This document shows positions 54,587-64,000 of a stretch of DNA of 64,000 bases, piece after piece. Within the stretch, counting starts at the first letter, position 1. Each line of letters starts with the position of its first letter. The DNA comes from Marchantia polymorpha subsp. ruderalis (Eukaryota; Streptophyta; Marchantiopsida; Marchantiales; Marchantiaceae). The stretch is taken from contig AP031356.1 in NCBI GenBank assembly GCA_037833965.1, positions 2,750,501 through 2,814,500 of the forward strand, written 5' to 3'. A program made the translations under genes and the position numbers. A model generated the notes under the pieces. That model had not been told where the DNA came from. It did not search any database and saw nothing but the letters and a program-made list of their open reading frames with translations.

Positions 54587-55591
54587 ATGAACGTAATCGT
54601 CTGCCGGGATTGCAAAACGAGAGATAATGTGTTGGACTACGCTTCCGGTGACGTCATCTGCGTCGAGTGTGGGCTGGTTCTGGAGTCTCATTTCGTGGAA
54701 GACGCGCCGGAATGGCGTACATTTGCGGACCAGAGTGGAGCGAAGGATCGAAACCGAGTTGGTGATTCGTACAATGCCCTGCTTCCAGACGGTGGCATCT
54801 CCACAACCTTCAGCCAAGTGGAGGGTAATTCCATTTCGTCATGCCTCAAGCGTGCAGAATCTCGACTGCCCAATGGAGACAGCAGTCGGCTCCTCTCTAG
54901 CTTAATCAGATGTGCCTCTATGGCTTCACGACTGGGTCTGGTCCGGAGCATTCAGACCATTGCTTCCGATATCTATCAGAAGGTGACAAACCTGAATTTC
55001 ACCAAAGGGAAAAATCAAGATGCGGTACTGGCGTCTTGTTTGTACCTGGCGTGTCGTCAGGAGGGCAAAACCCGGTCGATGAAAGAGATTTGTTCGGTTG
55101 CAGAAGGTACTTCGCTGAAGGAACTGGGACGAGCTTTACTCTGCATCGAGAAACACATGAAGGAAGATCTAGGAATGGGCAAGTCCGTCAATGCAGCAGA
55201 TTTCGTGATTCGTTTCTGCATAAAGCTAGGGGTGAGTTATAAAGCGAGATTAGCAGCCACTGAAATCGTCCAGATGGCTGACAACCGGCTCGACGTGAGG
55301 AGAAACCCCATGTCTGTGGCTGCAACTGCAATATTCATGGTTTCCCAGCTCCATGAATCAGGGAAGAGTTCTATCGAAGAGATCTCTATATTTTGTGGTG
55401 TGTGCAGAAAGACAATATTGGAAACTTATGGAGTTCTCCTCCCTCATGCTTCCATGATCATTCCGGCTTGGTTTGCTAACGACGAACAGCTCAAAGCTCT
55501 TCCACCTCTTCCACTCAAACGACGAGATGCAAAAAATGATGGAAAGTTGGAATCGGGTTCCCACTCCAGAACGACATCGATTAACACATGA
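54587..55591 (+). CDS. TFIIB: Transcription initiation factor TFIIB (or TFIIB-like paralog)
   Basis: A single open exon of 334 residues from ATG 54587, the first in-frame ATG and the one that puts the zinc ribbon at the N terminus, as in the family. The ribbon has Cys 6, 9, 25 and 28 (CRDC ... CVEC), followed by the GLVLESH and EWRTF blocks, a linker corresponding to the B-reader, and two cyclin folds (about 95-185 and 190-290) with DAVLASCLYLACRQEGK in the first and NPMSVAATAIF in the second. The length is normal for TFIIB. The role is to bridge TBP-bound promoter DNA and RNA polymerase II. Plant TFIIB genes usually have introns, so an intronless copy may be a retrogene; an unseen upstream exon cannot be excluded. 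The second part is more diverged than the ribbon, so a specialised paralog is possible. Confidence 0.85.
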   Translation: MNVIVCRDCKTRDNVLDYASGDVICVECGLVLESHFVEDAPEWRTFADQSGAKDRNRVGDSYNALLPDGGISTTFSQVEGNSISSCLKRAESRLPNGDSSRLLSSLIRCASMASRLGLVRSIQTIASDIYQKVTNLNFTKGKNQDAVLASCLYLACRQEGKTRSMKEICSVAEGTSLKELGRALLCIEKHMKEDLGMGKSVNAADFVIRFCIKLGVSYKARLAATEIVQMADNRLDVRRNPMSVAATAIFMVSQLHESGKSSIEEISIFCGVCRKTILETYGVLLPHASMIIPAWFANDEQLKALPPLPLKRRDAKNDGKLESGSHSRTTSINT

Positions 55592-56795
55592 GTTACAAGT
55601 CCATAAGAGAAATGGAGAATTGGAGAATCTTCCTAAACATATCTCATCGCTGTCAAATCTAAAAGATTCATCTGGTTGGATTGCATGCATGCATGCAAGT
55701 TGCATGCTATCAAGCTCTGCAAAAGTATGACAATTCATGCCTCGTGGTTCACTTTGAGATCACCAACAACATGACAACTGCGATGGCTTATGTTTTTAGC
55801 AGAAGCACAAATTTATGAGTTGTCTCTCCTGTCCGCAACAGATTTGCAGTGAACGTTTTATCCAAAATATTTCACAACAAAGCAGCAGGAGGCTATGAAG
55901 TAAAAGATGGCTGCAGACATCAGCTCGACAGCAAGCGCAATAGCTTTGAGAAACAAGACTTTACTCTTGCGATCCAGGATGATGCCACTGCGCACAACTT
56001 GTAACTGGTTGTGTACTGGAGGTGTTGCATTCTTTGTTACTTGACAATCATGCCTAAAATATAAGACTTATTGAGACAATGATACAAAAGTCTAATTTTT
56101 TTCCTAGGATATTCACTATCAGCAAGTTTTACACTGAATGTCGTTTCAGTTATCCGCTTTCTCTGCTTGTAGAAAAATAATCAAGTCTCTCAAGTAAATG
56201 GGATTATCTTATGTTGCTTGATTTCACTTGAGAGAAAGCCTTAACATTGAGTTCATATGATATTCGCATGGATGAATATAAAATTCTTTGGGGAATGCTT
56301 TTCACTATGTTTTAAAGCACATATTCATTTCTTCATTGTTTTTTTAATTTGGAATACTGTTCTTCTCATGATTCGAAAGCCCAAGCAAGGATTTATTTCT
56401 TCATGAGGAGCGCATGATAATATTCTTTAATCCAAACCCAAGCTGTGATTGTTAAATGCTCATTATACGTATATTTCATGATTTTTCAGTATAACGTAAT
56501 TTATAGTTAACGTATCTTCCTTTACGTTAACTTTGGTCAACTTGACATTTTGCTGGCGTCTTAAAGTTATTAATACAAAGCATAGTGTGCTAATACCTTG
56601 TTAGTAGAAACATTGAGAATATTTTTTTATACAAAACATTCATCAGCCTCCCTCCTGTTCAAATTTGTGTTGATCGAACGAGAAGATTTTACTCTTGCAA
56701 AACCAAAATTCTTGCATTGTTGTTAATTTTTTATACTTTTCTGATTCGATATTTATTATATTTTGTATTATACATTGTTATTACCTTATTGCTCT
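55592..56795. other. AT-rich intergenic DNA after TFIIB
   Basis: No gene seen; it includes the TFIIB 3' flank. A small ATGC-type repeat (GCATGCATGCATGCAAG) lies at about 55682-55700. Confidence 0.5.
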
Positions 56796-57832
56796 AAATG
56801 AAGTGAAAAAGTCAGACGGCGAGTAACATATTACCTTCAATGAAAATGGTAAGAAGAAAGAAGAGAATTACGCAAAATAGTTCTTGGTGAGAGACCTAGA
56901 AGGTTGATTGTGATCAAGTTATCATGTAAAAGATCTTGGAAGTTTATACAAGAGATAAAGAGAACGTAATTACTCCCAATGAAGTGAAAAAAGCTAATGG
57001 CGGGTATCATGTTGCAGTCAGTTAGGATGACGAGAAGAAAGAAGAAGAGGAGGAAGTGAGATCATTGTTGTCGAGAGAACTAGGAAGTTGATCGTCATCA
57101 AGGTGTCATGCAAGAGGTCTTGAAAGTTGATGCTAAAGATTAAGAGAACGTAGTTACTCCCTGTGAAGCGAAAAAGGCTATAGCAAGAACCATGCTGGCA
57201 ACAACCATGTGGATGTCGTAATTATTGAGAATGGCAAAAAGAAAAAAGAAGGGTAAAAGCAAGATCTTACTAATCGAGCAAACTAGTCAAGAGGTCCTCT
57301 GAGTTAAGGCAAAAGGGAAGGAGAAAGGAGTTGCACTTGATTAAAAAAGGTCTAACGGCAAGTATCATGTTGACACCGCAGTTAGTGACATGACAAGAGA
57401 ATAAAAAAAAAAAAGCAAGATGGGTATGATTGAGCAAACAAGGAAACTGATGATGATCAAAGTGTCATTTAAGAGTTCGTGGAAGTTATGGAAAAAGATG
57501 AGAAAAATGTGATTCCTTCCAATGAAGAGAAAAAGGTTAATGGTGAAAACCATGTAGAAGCCTGAGTTACTAAGCATGGCAAAAAGAAAAAAGAAGCAAA
57601 GGAAGCAAGGTGATTCTGGTTGAGCAAACTAGAAAGCAGATGATGTTCAAGGTATCATAAAAGTTGCTGCAAAAAAGTATGAGAAAGAAGTTACACTTGG
57701 TGAGGAGAAAAGGGCTAACGACAAGTCTCATGTTGCCGCCCTAGTTATTGAGATGGTAAGAAGAAAGAAGAAGAGTAAAAAGCAAGATGATATTAGTTGA
57801 ATAAACGGGACAACTGATGATGATTAAAACTG
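56796..57832 (+). repeat. Degenerate tandem array, period about 181 bp
   Basis: The phrase AATGAAGTGAAAAAG or a variant starts near 56798, 56979, 57164, 57338, 57519 and 57700, spacings of about 174-185 bp. Each unit also contains GTATCATGTTG, AAGAAGAAAGAAGAAG, a GAGCAAACTAG-like word and GATCAAGGTGTCAT. Six units are visible, each diverged and carrying stops. It is either an old satellite or the remains of a lysine-rich repeat gene, since the period is close to 60 codons. Confidence 0.75.
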
Positions 57833-58543
57833 ATGATGGTTCCGCTGAAAGTGCCGCAGATTGGTATGCGGACGGATGGAAGGCACAGACGCCTTTGGCA
57901 GAAGCAAGACGGCCTTCGGGTCATGAGAAACAACATGCGGCACCGACGAATGTGCCGGCGGCGGACAGGTGATTCGCGTTCGAGCAAGTACCGTTCGATG
58001 ACTCGACCTTGGGTCAGGAGCCTTCGGCGCAGCAGAAAAGTCGGAACGAGCCTTCGGGTAAGGCGCCTTTGGCTCAAGGGCCTTCGACCCAAGAGCTTTC
58101 GGGTAAGGAGCCTTCGAGCCAAGAGCTTTCGGCTGAAGCGCCTTCGGCTCAAGGGCCTTCGGCTCAAGGGACTTCGGGTCAACGGCCTTTGGGTGAGCCG
58201 CCTTTGGCTCAATCGCCTTCGGCAGAAGCGCCTTCGGCACAAACCCCATGCGAGGGGACGGTCGACGAAGAGAAGGAGGAGGCACGTGCGCCTTCGGCAC
58301 AGCCACCTTCGGCTCATGCGCCTTTGGCAGTGACAGATCAGACGGGCGGTGCGGGCTTGTCGGGAACAGGATCCCCCACCGCATTAGACATTTTGGTAGG
58401 GAGTAGTGCGGCGGCAGCAGCAGCAGAAGCTACGCAACCCAACTTCCGGGAATCACCGGGAAATTCCCTCGCGACCGAAATCCTCAATTCGGAGGATGAT
58501 AAAGACGAATCGGGCTCGGAGGAGGAGGAGCAGTCGGTGAAAG
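57833..58543 (+). pseudogene. LTR-ORF remnant, internally deleted
   Basis: 57833-57870 matches the MVPLRLPQNGLRAF segment of the LTR ORF. A deletion then leads to a low-complexity part (58009-58543) with 15-bp repeats around CCTTCGGCTCAAGGG, coding PSAQG-type pentads, then SPTALDILVGSS and an acidic run as in the LTR ORFs. It is interrupted at 58544 by another LTR. The left boundary abuts the 181-bp array. Confidence 0.7.
58015..58255 (+). repeat. 15-bp coding repeats with GCCTTCGGC cores
   Basis: About sixteen imperfect 15-bp units such as GCGCCTTCGGCTCAA, giving SAEAP and SAQGP pentapeptides. The GCCTTCGGC core can form a small hairpin. A relative of the palindrome words in the other LTR ORFs. 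Confidence 0.75.
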
Positions 58544-59980
58544 TGTGGTAACCCACTTTTTGTTTTTGTGCGGAATTTAAAACATTTTTGGAAAACAGTA
58601 CCGCAGCAGCCGTGTAAATGGTAATCGGTACATTTAAATAGAGTGAAGATGGATAATCGCAGGTCTTGTATGATCTCGTAGAATCCAGGAGTTGAGCGCA
58701 ATGTCCGGAACAGGCGCCCCGGCCTAAACAATCGATTCTGAAGGGAATCTCCCTCGGCGCAAGGCGCATAATCCACCTTTGGCGCTAGGGAAATCCCTCA
58801 GAACTTATTCAATTCACAACGCCTTGACTTGTTTAGGGTCCTGTTGGAAAGACATCAACGCCTTCGTTCTAACGAGTCCAAGAACGCTTAGAACGGATGA
58901 GGAATTAAGGAGTTATGATTATCGGAAGATACTGAGAGGGAGCGCCTTCGGCGGAAGGGCTAGGTCGACGGGCGAGCCGCCTTCGGCCCTAGATATTCGC
59001 CTTCGGAGGTGAACTTCTTTGTACGGCGCCTTCGGCGCCAGCGCATCAAGATTAGGTAAACGCCTTCGGGGGTAGCAACTCCGTACGGTCCGCCTTTGGC
59101 CCAACGCCTTCGGCGGTACGGACATGTGCGCCTTCGGCGGAACGGAGCTCCGGCGGCAAAAGCGCCTTCGGGGGGACAAGAGGGATCGACAGACAAGACA
59201 AGACCTGTTGACTGCGGTCAACGCCTTTGGCACATTCGCCTTCGGCACAGCGCCTTCGGCGATGCACCTACGTCGACGGACGTCTTCAAGAAGTCCGCCT
59301 TCGGCGCTGTGGGTCAATGCCTTCGGCGGAAGGAGTTCGCCTTTGGTGGTGCGGGATAGATCAGAGTTGCGAGTCGGCCAGAGGCAAAAGCCTCCGCCGC
59401 CACACCTTCGGTGATACGCCTTCGGCGCTACGCGAACACGGCCGCGGCGAAGTGTGATGACAGAAATCAAATTCAGTTTTCGAGCGTTTGCGTCCGCGCA
59501 ACGGCGGAGCGTGAAGTCGAGCGTGCGAGAGGAGCGCCGTTACGCCTCTAAGCCGGCGTAGCCATCAAGTGAGTCAATACTCACGACCAAGTGTCGACAA
59601 TGAAATCTTGTGAGCCGAGGGCGGGCGACTCGTTCTTGAATTTGCAATTTTGATTTCTCGTGAGAGCTACCCGCACACACATTCTGGCAGAGAGAAATCT
59701 TAGAAGGCGACATGCAGAGACTTGCATAGCTGAGGGAGAATTGAGTGCGCGACAGCAGGAATTGAGTGAGAGTAGAGTTTGCAGAGGAATCGCAGCCGCA
59801 AGCAAGAAGCTTGTGCATAGCAGAGGAGAGTTTGCAAAGTACGATTTCAAGAACGCGATGTCGAAGGCAACTCAGCTGCGGATGATTCCGCTGAAGATTC
59901 TGCAGATTGGGCTGCGCGCTTTCCAGCACCAGCTGTCTGCAGTGAAGCTCGAATTCCTCCTGTGGGGATGGAATTACGTG
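58544..59980 (+). mobile_element. LTR F, 5' part, subfamily with ORF remnant
   Basis: It begins TGTGGTAACCCACTTTTTG directly after GAAAG (58539-58543). A leader crowded with CGCCTTCGGCG words leads to an ORF remnant (59600-59980). The LTR is cut by a minus-strand LTR at 59981, and its right end is not seen in the window. Confidence 0.8.
59600..59980 (+). pseudogene. LTR-ORF N terminus of F
   Basis: ATG at 59600, with an in-frame stop after 17 codons (LNLQF-stop), then open through LRMIPLKILQIGLRAF and LEFLLWGWNYV, which aligns with the conserved domain of the LTR ORF. Interrupted at 59981. A fourth lineage of the ORF. Confidence 0.75.
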
Positions 59981-62900
59981 TGTAATAACCCACCAAAGGC
60001 TAAAACTGCAATATAGTGGTAGAAAGGTCGAACCCACAGGGACAAAGGCAACACACAGAGTACAAAGTGTCACATTTAACAGAGTATTGAAGATTTTGAA
60101 TTCTCAAGCGACTGTCACTCCCAGAAATACTGCAAGTGTTCACTCGAGCTCACTCGGAGGTCGCACAATGCAGCGTAGTTCACTCAACACACACACACAC
60201 ACACACACACCTGAAACTATAGAAACACAACTCAGAGGTCGGTTAGGACCTCTACTTAAGATTTCAGGGGGAAAGTCTCTCACGAATACACTCAACGAAT
60301 CTGCGGGTAGTGACTCCCAACTCCGGCTTTTACAACCCTTCCACTAGTTTCTGCTAGCACAGGGAACCCGGATTGGACTTCTTACTTCGGATCGAAGTCA
60401 CTCACACGCGGTGAACAACACCCTCAACTCACAAAACGCGCAGAGAACATAGGTCTGACTGAGACACTGAGCTGAGAAACGATCCAGTAGCACACCATAA
60501 TAGTCTATTGAAGAGTTTGAATTCTTAGGCACTTGTCATTCCTAGAAATATTATAGGGGTTTGTGTAATAACCCACCAAACGCTAAAACTCCAATATAGT
60601 GGTAGAAAAGTCGAACCCACAGGGACAGAGTCAACACACAGAGTACAAAGTGTCACATTTAACAGACTATTGAAGAGTTTGAATTCTCAAGCCACTATCA
60701 CTCCCAGAAATACTGCAAGTGTTCACTCGGAGCTCACTCGGAGGTCGCACAGTGCAGCGTAGTTCACTCAACACACACACACACACACACACACGTGAAA
60801 CTATAGAAACACAACTCAGAGATCGGTTAGGACCTCTACTTAAGATTTCAGGGGGGAAAGTCTCTCACGAATACTGTAATAACCCACTAAAGGCTAAAAC
60901 TGCAATATAGTGGTAGAAAGGTCAAACTCACAGGGACAGAGGAACACACAGGGTACAAAGTGTCACATTTAACAGACTATTGAGGAGTTTGAATTCTCAG
61001 GCGACTGTCACTTCCAGAAATACTGCAAGTGTTCACTCGGAGCTCACTCGGAGGTCGCACAGTGCAGTGTAGTTCACTCAACACACACACACACGTGAAA
61101 CTACAGAAACACAACCCAGAGATCGGTTAGGACCTCTACTTAAGATTTTAGGGGGGAAAGGCTCTCTCGAGTACACTCAGCGAATCTGCGGGTAGTGACT
61201 CCCAACTCCGGCTTTTACAACCCTTCCACTAGTTTTCTGCTAGCGTAGGGAAACCCGGTTTGGACTTCCTACTTCGGATCGAAGTCACTCACACGCGGTG
61301 AACAACACGCTCAACTCAGAAAACGCGCAGAGAACACAGGTCCGCACGGAGGGACTCAACTGAGAAACGATCCAGTAGCACACCATAACAGTCTACTGAA
61401 GAGTTTGAATTCTTAGGCACTTGTCATTCCCTGGAAAAAGTACGGGGGTTGCCTTGAAGGCACCTGCTGCAGCGTAATCTGAATTTACAACCAAGGCTTA
61501 CACGAAGTAGCAAAACTTCACTTTGACATTCAGGGGAAAAATCCCGAAGGAGTACAATCAGGAACAATCACTCGAAAGTGTAGGGGCGAAACTATTCAAG
61601 TATCTAACTCGTCACTGGCTCTGAGCATCGGCAATCACCCGCAAGTGTAGATCCGAACTACTCAAGTCTCTAACCAATGTACTAGCTCTGAACATTCGGC
61701 CTAAGGCCTTCAGCTACACAATGCGGACCGCCAAGGTGTAGCTCCTCTTGCGTGGTGACAGAACTAAAGACACAAACACGCAGAGAAAATGAGTTCCTGA
61801 TCTACACTTCCGAAACTGAAAAAATCCCAAGGCAAGACGCCTTGAACTACTTTATACCTTCTAAGTCCTAACTAACACTACACTACAATGCCATGATGCG
61901 AGCCGCAACAGATCCTACACCTGAGGAGTCGGCGGCTGCCTTCCCCTCTAACTTACAACCTAAATCTAACCCTAACCCTAAATCTGAATTCTAAGCCTAC
62001 TGTACAGAGCCGCCAGCATCTTTAAATCCAAGATCTGAGGCTGAAAATTTGCAAGTAGGCGTGGCTGGCTGAGATCAACGGCCCCACCAAATTTCAGATC
62101 CATCCCACCGTCCATTGCAAAGATATAGGCCCCGCAAGATCTCTGAACCTAGACCAAAATTCCTTCTCCAAAATCCGAGGTCCGGGGGACCCACATGCCG
62201 CTTGAATGCCGTTCCCGCGATTATGGGTAACGGCCTGCTCCTCACGTGCGACTTCACGCCCCGCCGTTCTGCTTGCCACACTTGACATAATCCCGCCAAC
62301 TTCCGTCATCGGGAATCTTCTGCCACGTGGCACCGAAGGCCCTTACCCTGAAGTCCCTTGAGCCGAAGGCGGATCTTCCGCCGGCTCCTTTCCTTTCCTG
62401 CGCTGCACCGGAGGTGAGTCTCGTCTATGCGCAGGCGTTCTCATGTCCGCATGGAGTCGCCCGTCCGCATGGAGTCTCCCTTCCGCAGGCGAGTAGCGAG
62501 TAGCGAGAAGGCGAATCGGCGTGTAGCGAGTAGCAAGTAGCGAGTTGGCGTTCCCCGCCGGCTCCCTACTCGCAACTCCTTGGCCCGAAGGCCCTTGCGC
62601 TGAAGGCTCCCTATCAGTAACTTCGGACACTCATAAATCATTGATGTCTTATCCGTTCGAAGCGTTCTTGGGCTCGTTAGAAACAGCGCGTCAAGTTCTT
62701 TTCAACAAGACCCTAACTAAGTCAAGGAGTTACGAATTGAGAAAGTTATAAGGGATTCACTCTTCCGCCGAATGCACTCGCCCGCATCGCCGAAGGCGTT
62801 GACCCGAAGACGTCCGTCGCCGAAGGCGAACATCTAGGGCCGAAGGCGGATATTCCGCCGATGCCGAAGCGCCTACGCGTAGGTGAATTCCTTCCGCCTA

Positions 62901-63375
62901 TGCGTAGGCGGAATTCCCGGCGGACTTCCCGCCGACGACGAACTCCTTCCGCCTATGTGTAGGCGTTCGTCTTCGCATCTTCCGACAGTCACAACTCCCT
63001 GAGTCCTCATCTGTTCTAGGCGTTCTTGGGCTCGTTAGAACGAGCGCGTTGAGTTCTTTCCAACAAGACCTGAGCAAGTCAAGGCGTTGTGAATTGCATA
63101 AACTCTGAGGGATCCTCCTAGCGCCGAAGGTGTACCGCCGAAGGCGGATTATGCGCCTTGCGTCGAAGGAGAACTCCTTCAGAATCGATGGTTCAGGTCG
63201 GGCGCCTGTTCCGAAAATTGCGCCCAACTTTTGGATTCTACGAGATCATGCGAGATTCGCGATTATCCGTTCTCACTCTATTTAAATGTACCGATCACCA
63301 TTTACACGGCTGCTGCGGTACTGTTTTCCAAAATTGTTTTAAATTCCGCACAAAAGCAAAAAGTGGGTTACCACA
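59981..63375 (-). mobile_element. Cluster of three stacked minus-strand LTR ends (G1, G2, G3)
   Basis: TGTAATAACCCAC-type left ends occur at 59981, 60564 and 60875, but only one right end (GTGGGTTACCACA at 63375) follows. G1 (59981-60563) and G2 (60564-60874) are partial R/U5 pieces; G3 (60875-63375, 2.5 kb) is a complete LTR with the CA repeat, the telomere-like motif and GCCGAAGGC words. Target duplications do not match at 63375 (CGGCC against AATAC), so the right-hand parts of G1 and G2 were lost or moved. Confidence 0.75.
62478..62548. repeat. Short GAGTAGC repeats in LTR G3
   Basis: GAGTAGCGAGTAGCGAG-type 7-bp repeats in two clusters around GGCGAATCGGCG. A small local expansion, not seen in the other LTRs here. 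Confidence 0.7.
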
Positions 63376-64000
63376 CGGCCTTAGTCTGTCAAGAAGTTTC
63401 TAAGGTCATCACTTATATTCAAGTATATCAGATCTGGTGCAATGATCAATTGAAGCGTGTGATAACCCTTATAGAGCTCCCTCACGATTCTGTCAAGATT
63501 TTGAAGGTCCTCAAAATATTGCGATTGATTAACCTTGGTTAACCTAAGTATAGTTACAACCAAATTAGATGCATAAAAACATGTTGGGAGGATAAAAAAG
63601 AGGTAACAAATTAAATAATAGAATAATAGAAGCATTGAAGTGATTCTAATTAGACATCCCACTATACGTCATTGTTAAAGTAATTCCTATGTTACAGTCT
63701 GCTCTCAACTTTCTATGTCATGGCCGAGAAGATTAATTCTTCTTCCAAGCAATCCCATAATATTGCATTGCTACATTTTCTCCTTTGTTACAATATGTTC
63801 TCAACTTTCTAAGTCATGGGCAAAAATACTAATTCTCCTACCACTTCCACTAGAACAACAGCGAACTTGAAGCACAGCAATCACAATCAGTAGGCTATTA
63901 CAATTACTTGTCATCTAGAATGAGAAACTTGCTTGGGTCCTGATATGAGGGTCAAGATGCAGCACCAACTCTGAATGCACCACATTCTTCATTTGCATCA
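63376..64000. other. AT-rich DNA at the right edge
   Basis: No gene or repeat that I can support. It does not continue the interrupted LTRs to its left. Confidence 0.5.

Noticed and set aside
57365..57577. Hydrophobic minus-strand ORF in the 181-bp array
   Set aside because: It arises from the purine-rich repeat read in antisense (poly-Phe/Leu); other units do not keep it.

Overview
The window looks like nuclear DNA of a land plant, possibly an early-diverging lineage; the species cannot be fixed from sequence. Reasons: Ty3/gypsy elements of the Athila/Tat (OTA) type with a tRNA-Asp-like primer site, small secreted-protein genes with GT-AG introns, and a TFIIB gene. GC-rich, palindrome-rich retrotransposon DNA fills about 1-37.7 kb, 40.7-46.1 kb and 57.8-63.4 kb. 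The rest is AT-rich host DNA.

1-37.7 kb is one nested pile that can be ordered from 5-bp target duplications. The oldest layer is E0, a gypsy element whose integrase ends in a PHD-type zinc finger (RT/RNase H at 11482-13238, integrase at 36129-37425). A minus-strand LTR (right end 11481, left end outside the window) sits in its 5' part. That LTR holds a solo LTR (176-8733, TSD GAAGG), which holds a further solo LTR (4112-7264, TSD TTACA). A second minus-strand solo LTR, A (13239-36123, TSD GTAGT), splits E0 pol. Inside A lies element B (13285-33586, TSD GAAAG), and inside the 3' LTR of B lies element C (21714-30643, TSD ATGAG). C is complete and young, with open gag and pol.

The most unusual feature is that the full-length LTR of the B/C family is about 5.4 kb and contains, in sense orientation upstream of its TATA box, an ORF of about 1,046 codons unrelated to gag or pol. 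It is seen in the solo LTR at 176-8733, in the 3' LTR of B and in solo LTR D (40727-46104), with diverged versions in at least three other remnants. C carries 1,567-bp LTRs in which a deletion bounded by 8-bp microhomology removed the ORF and the normal TATA box; a one-base change creates a TATAAAT elsewhere in that LTR. The gag and pol frames of B and C are joined by a TAG-CAA-TTA stop, the tobamovirus-type readthrough context. Short palindromes such as CGCCTGTGCACAGGCG crowd the LTRs and also lie inside the LTR ORF.

37.7-56.8 kb is host DNA. It has a dispersed family of small secreted-protein genes with a two-codon second exon: two intact copies arranged head to head (48637-49415 minus, 50221-51019 plus) and three broken copies. 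An intronless TFIIB gene lies at 54587-55591. 56.8-57.8 kb is a decayed tandem array with a period near 181 bp, and 57.8-63.4 kb is a second cluster of LTR fragments.
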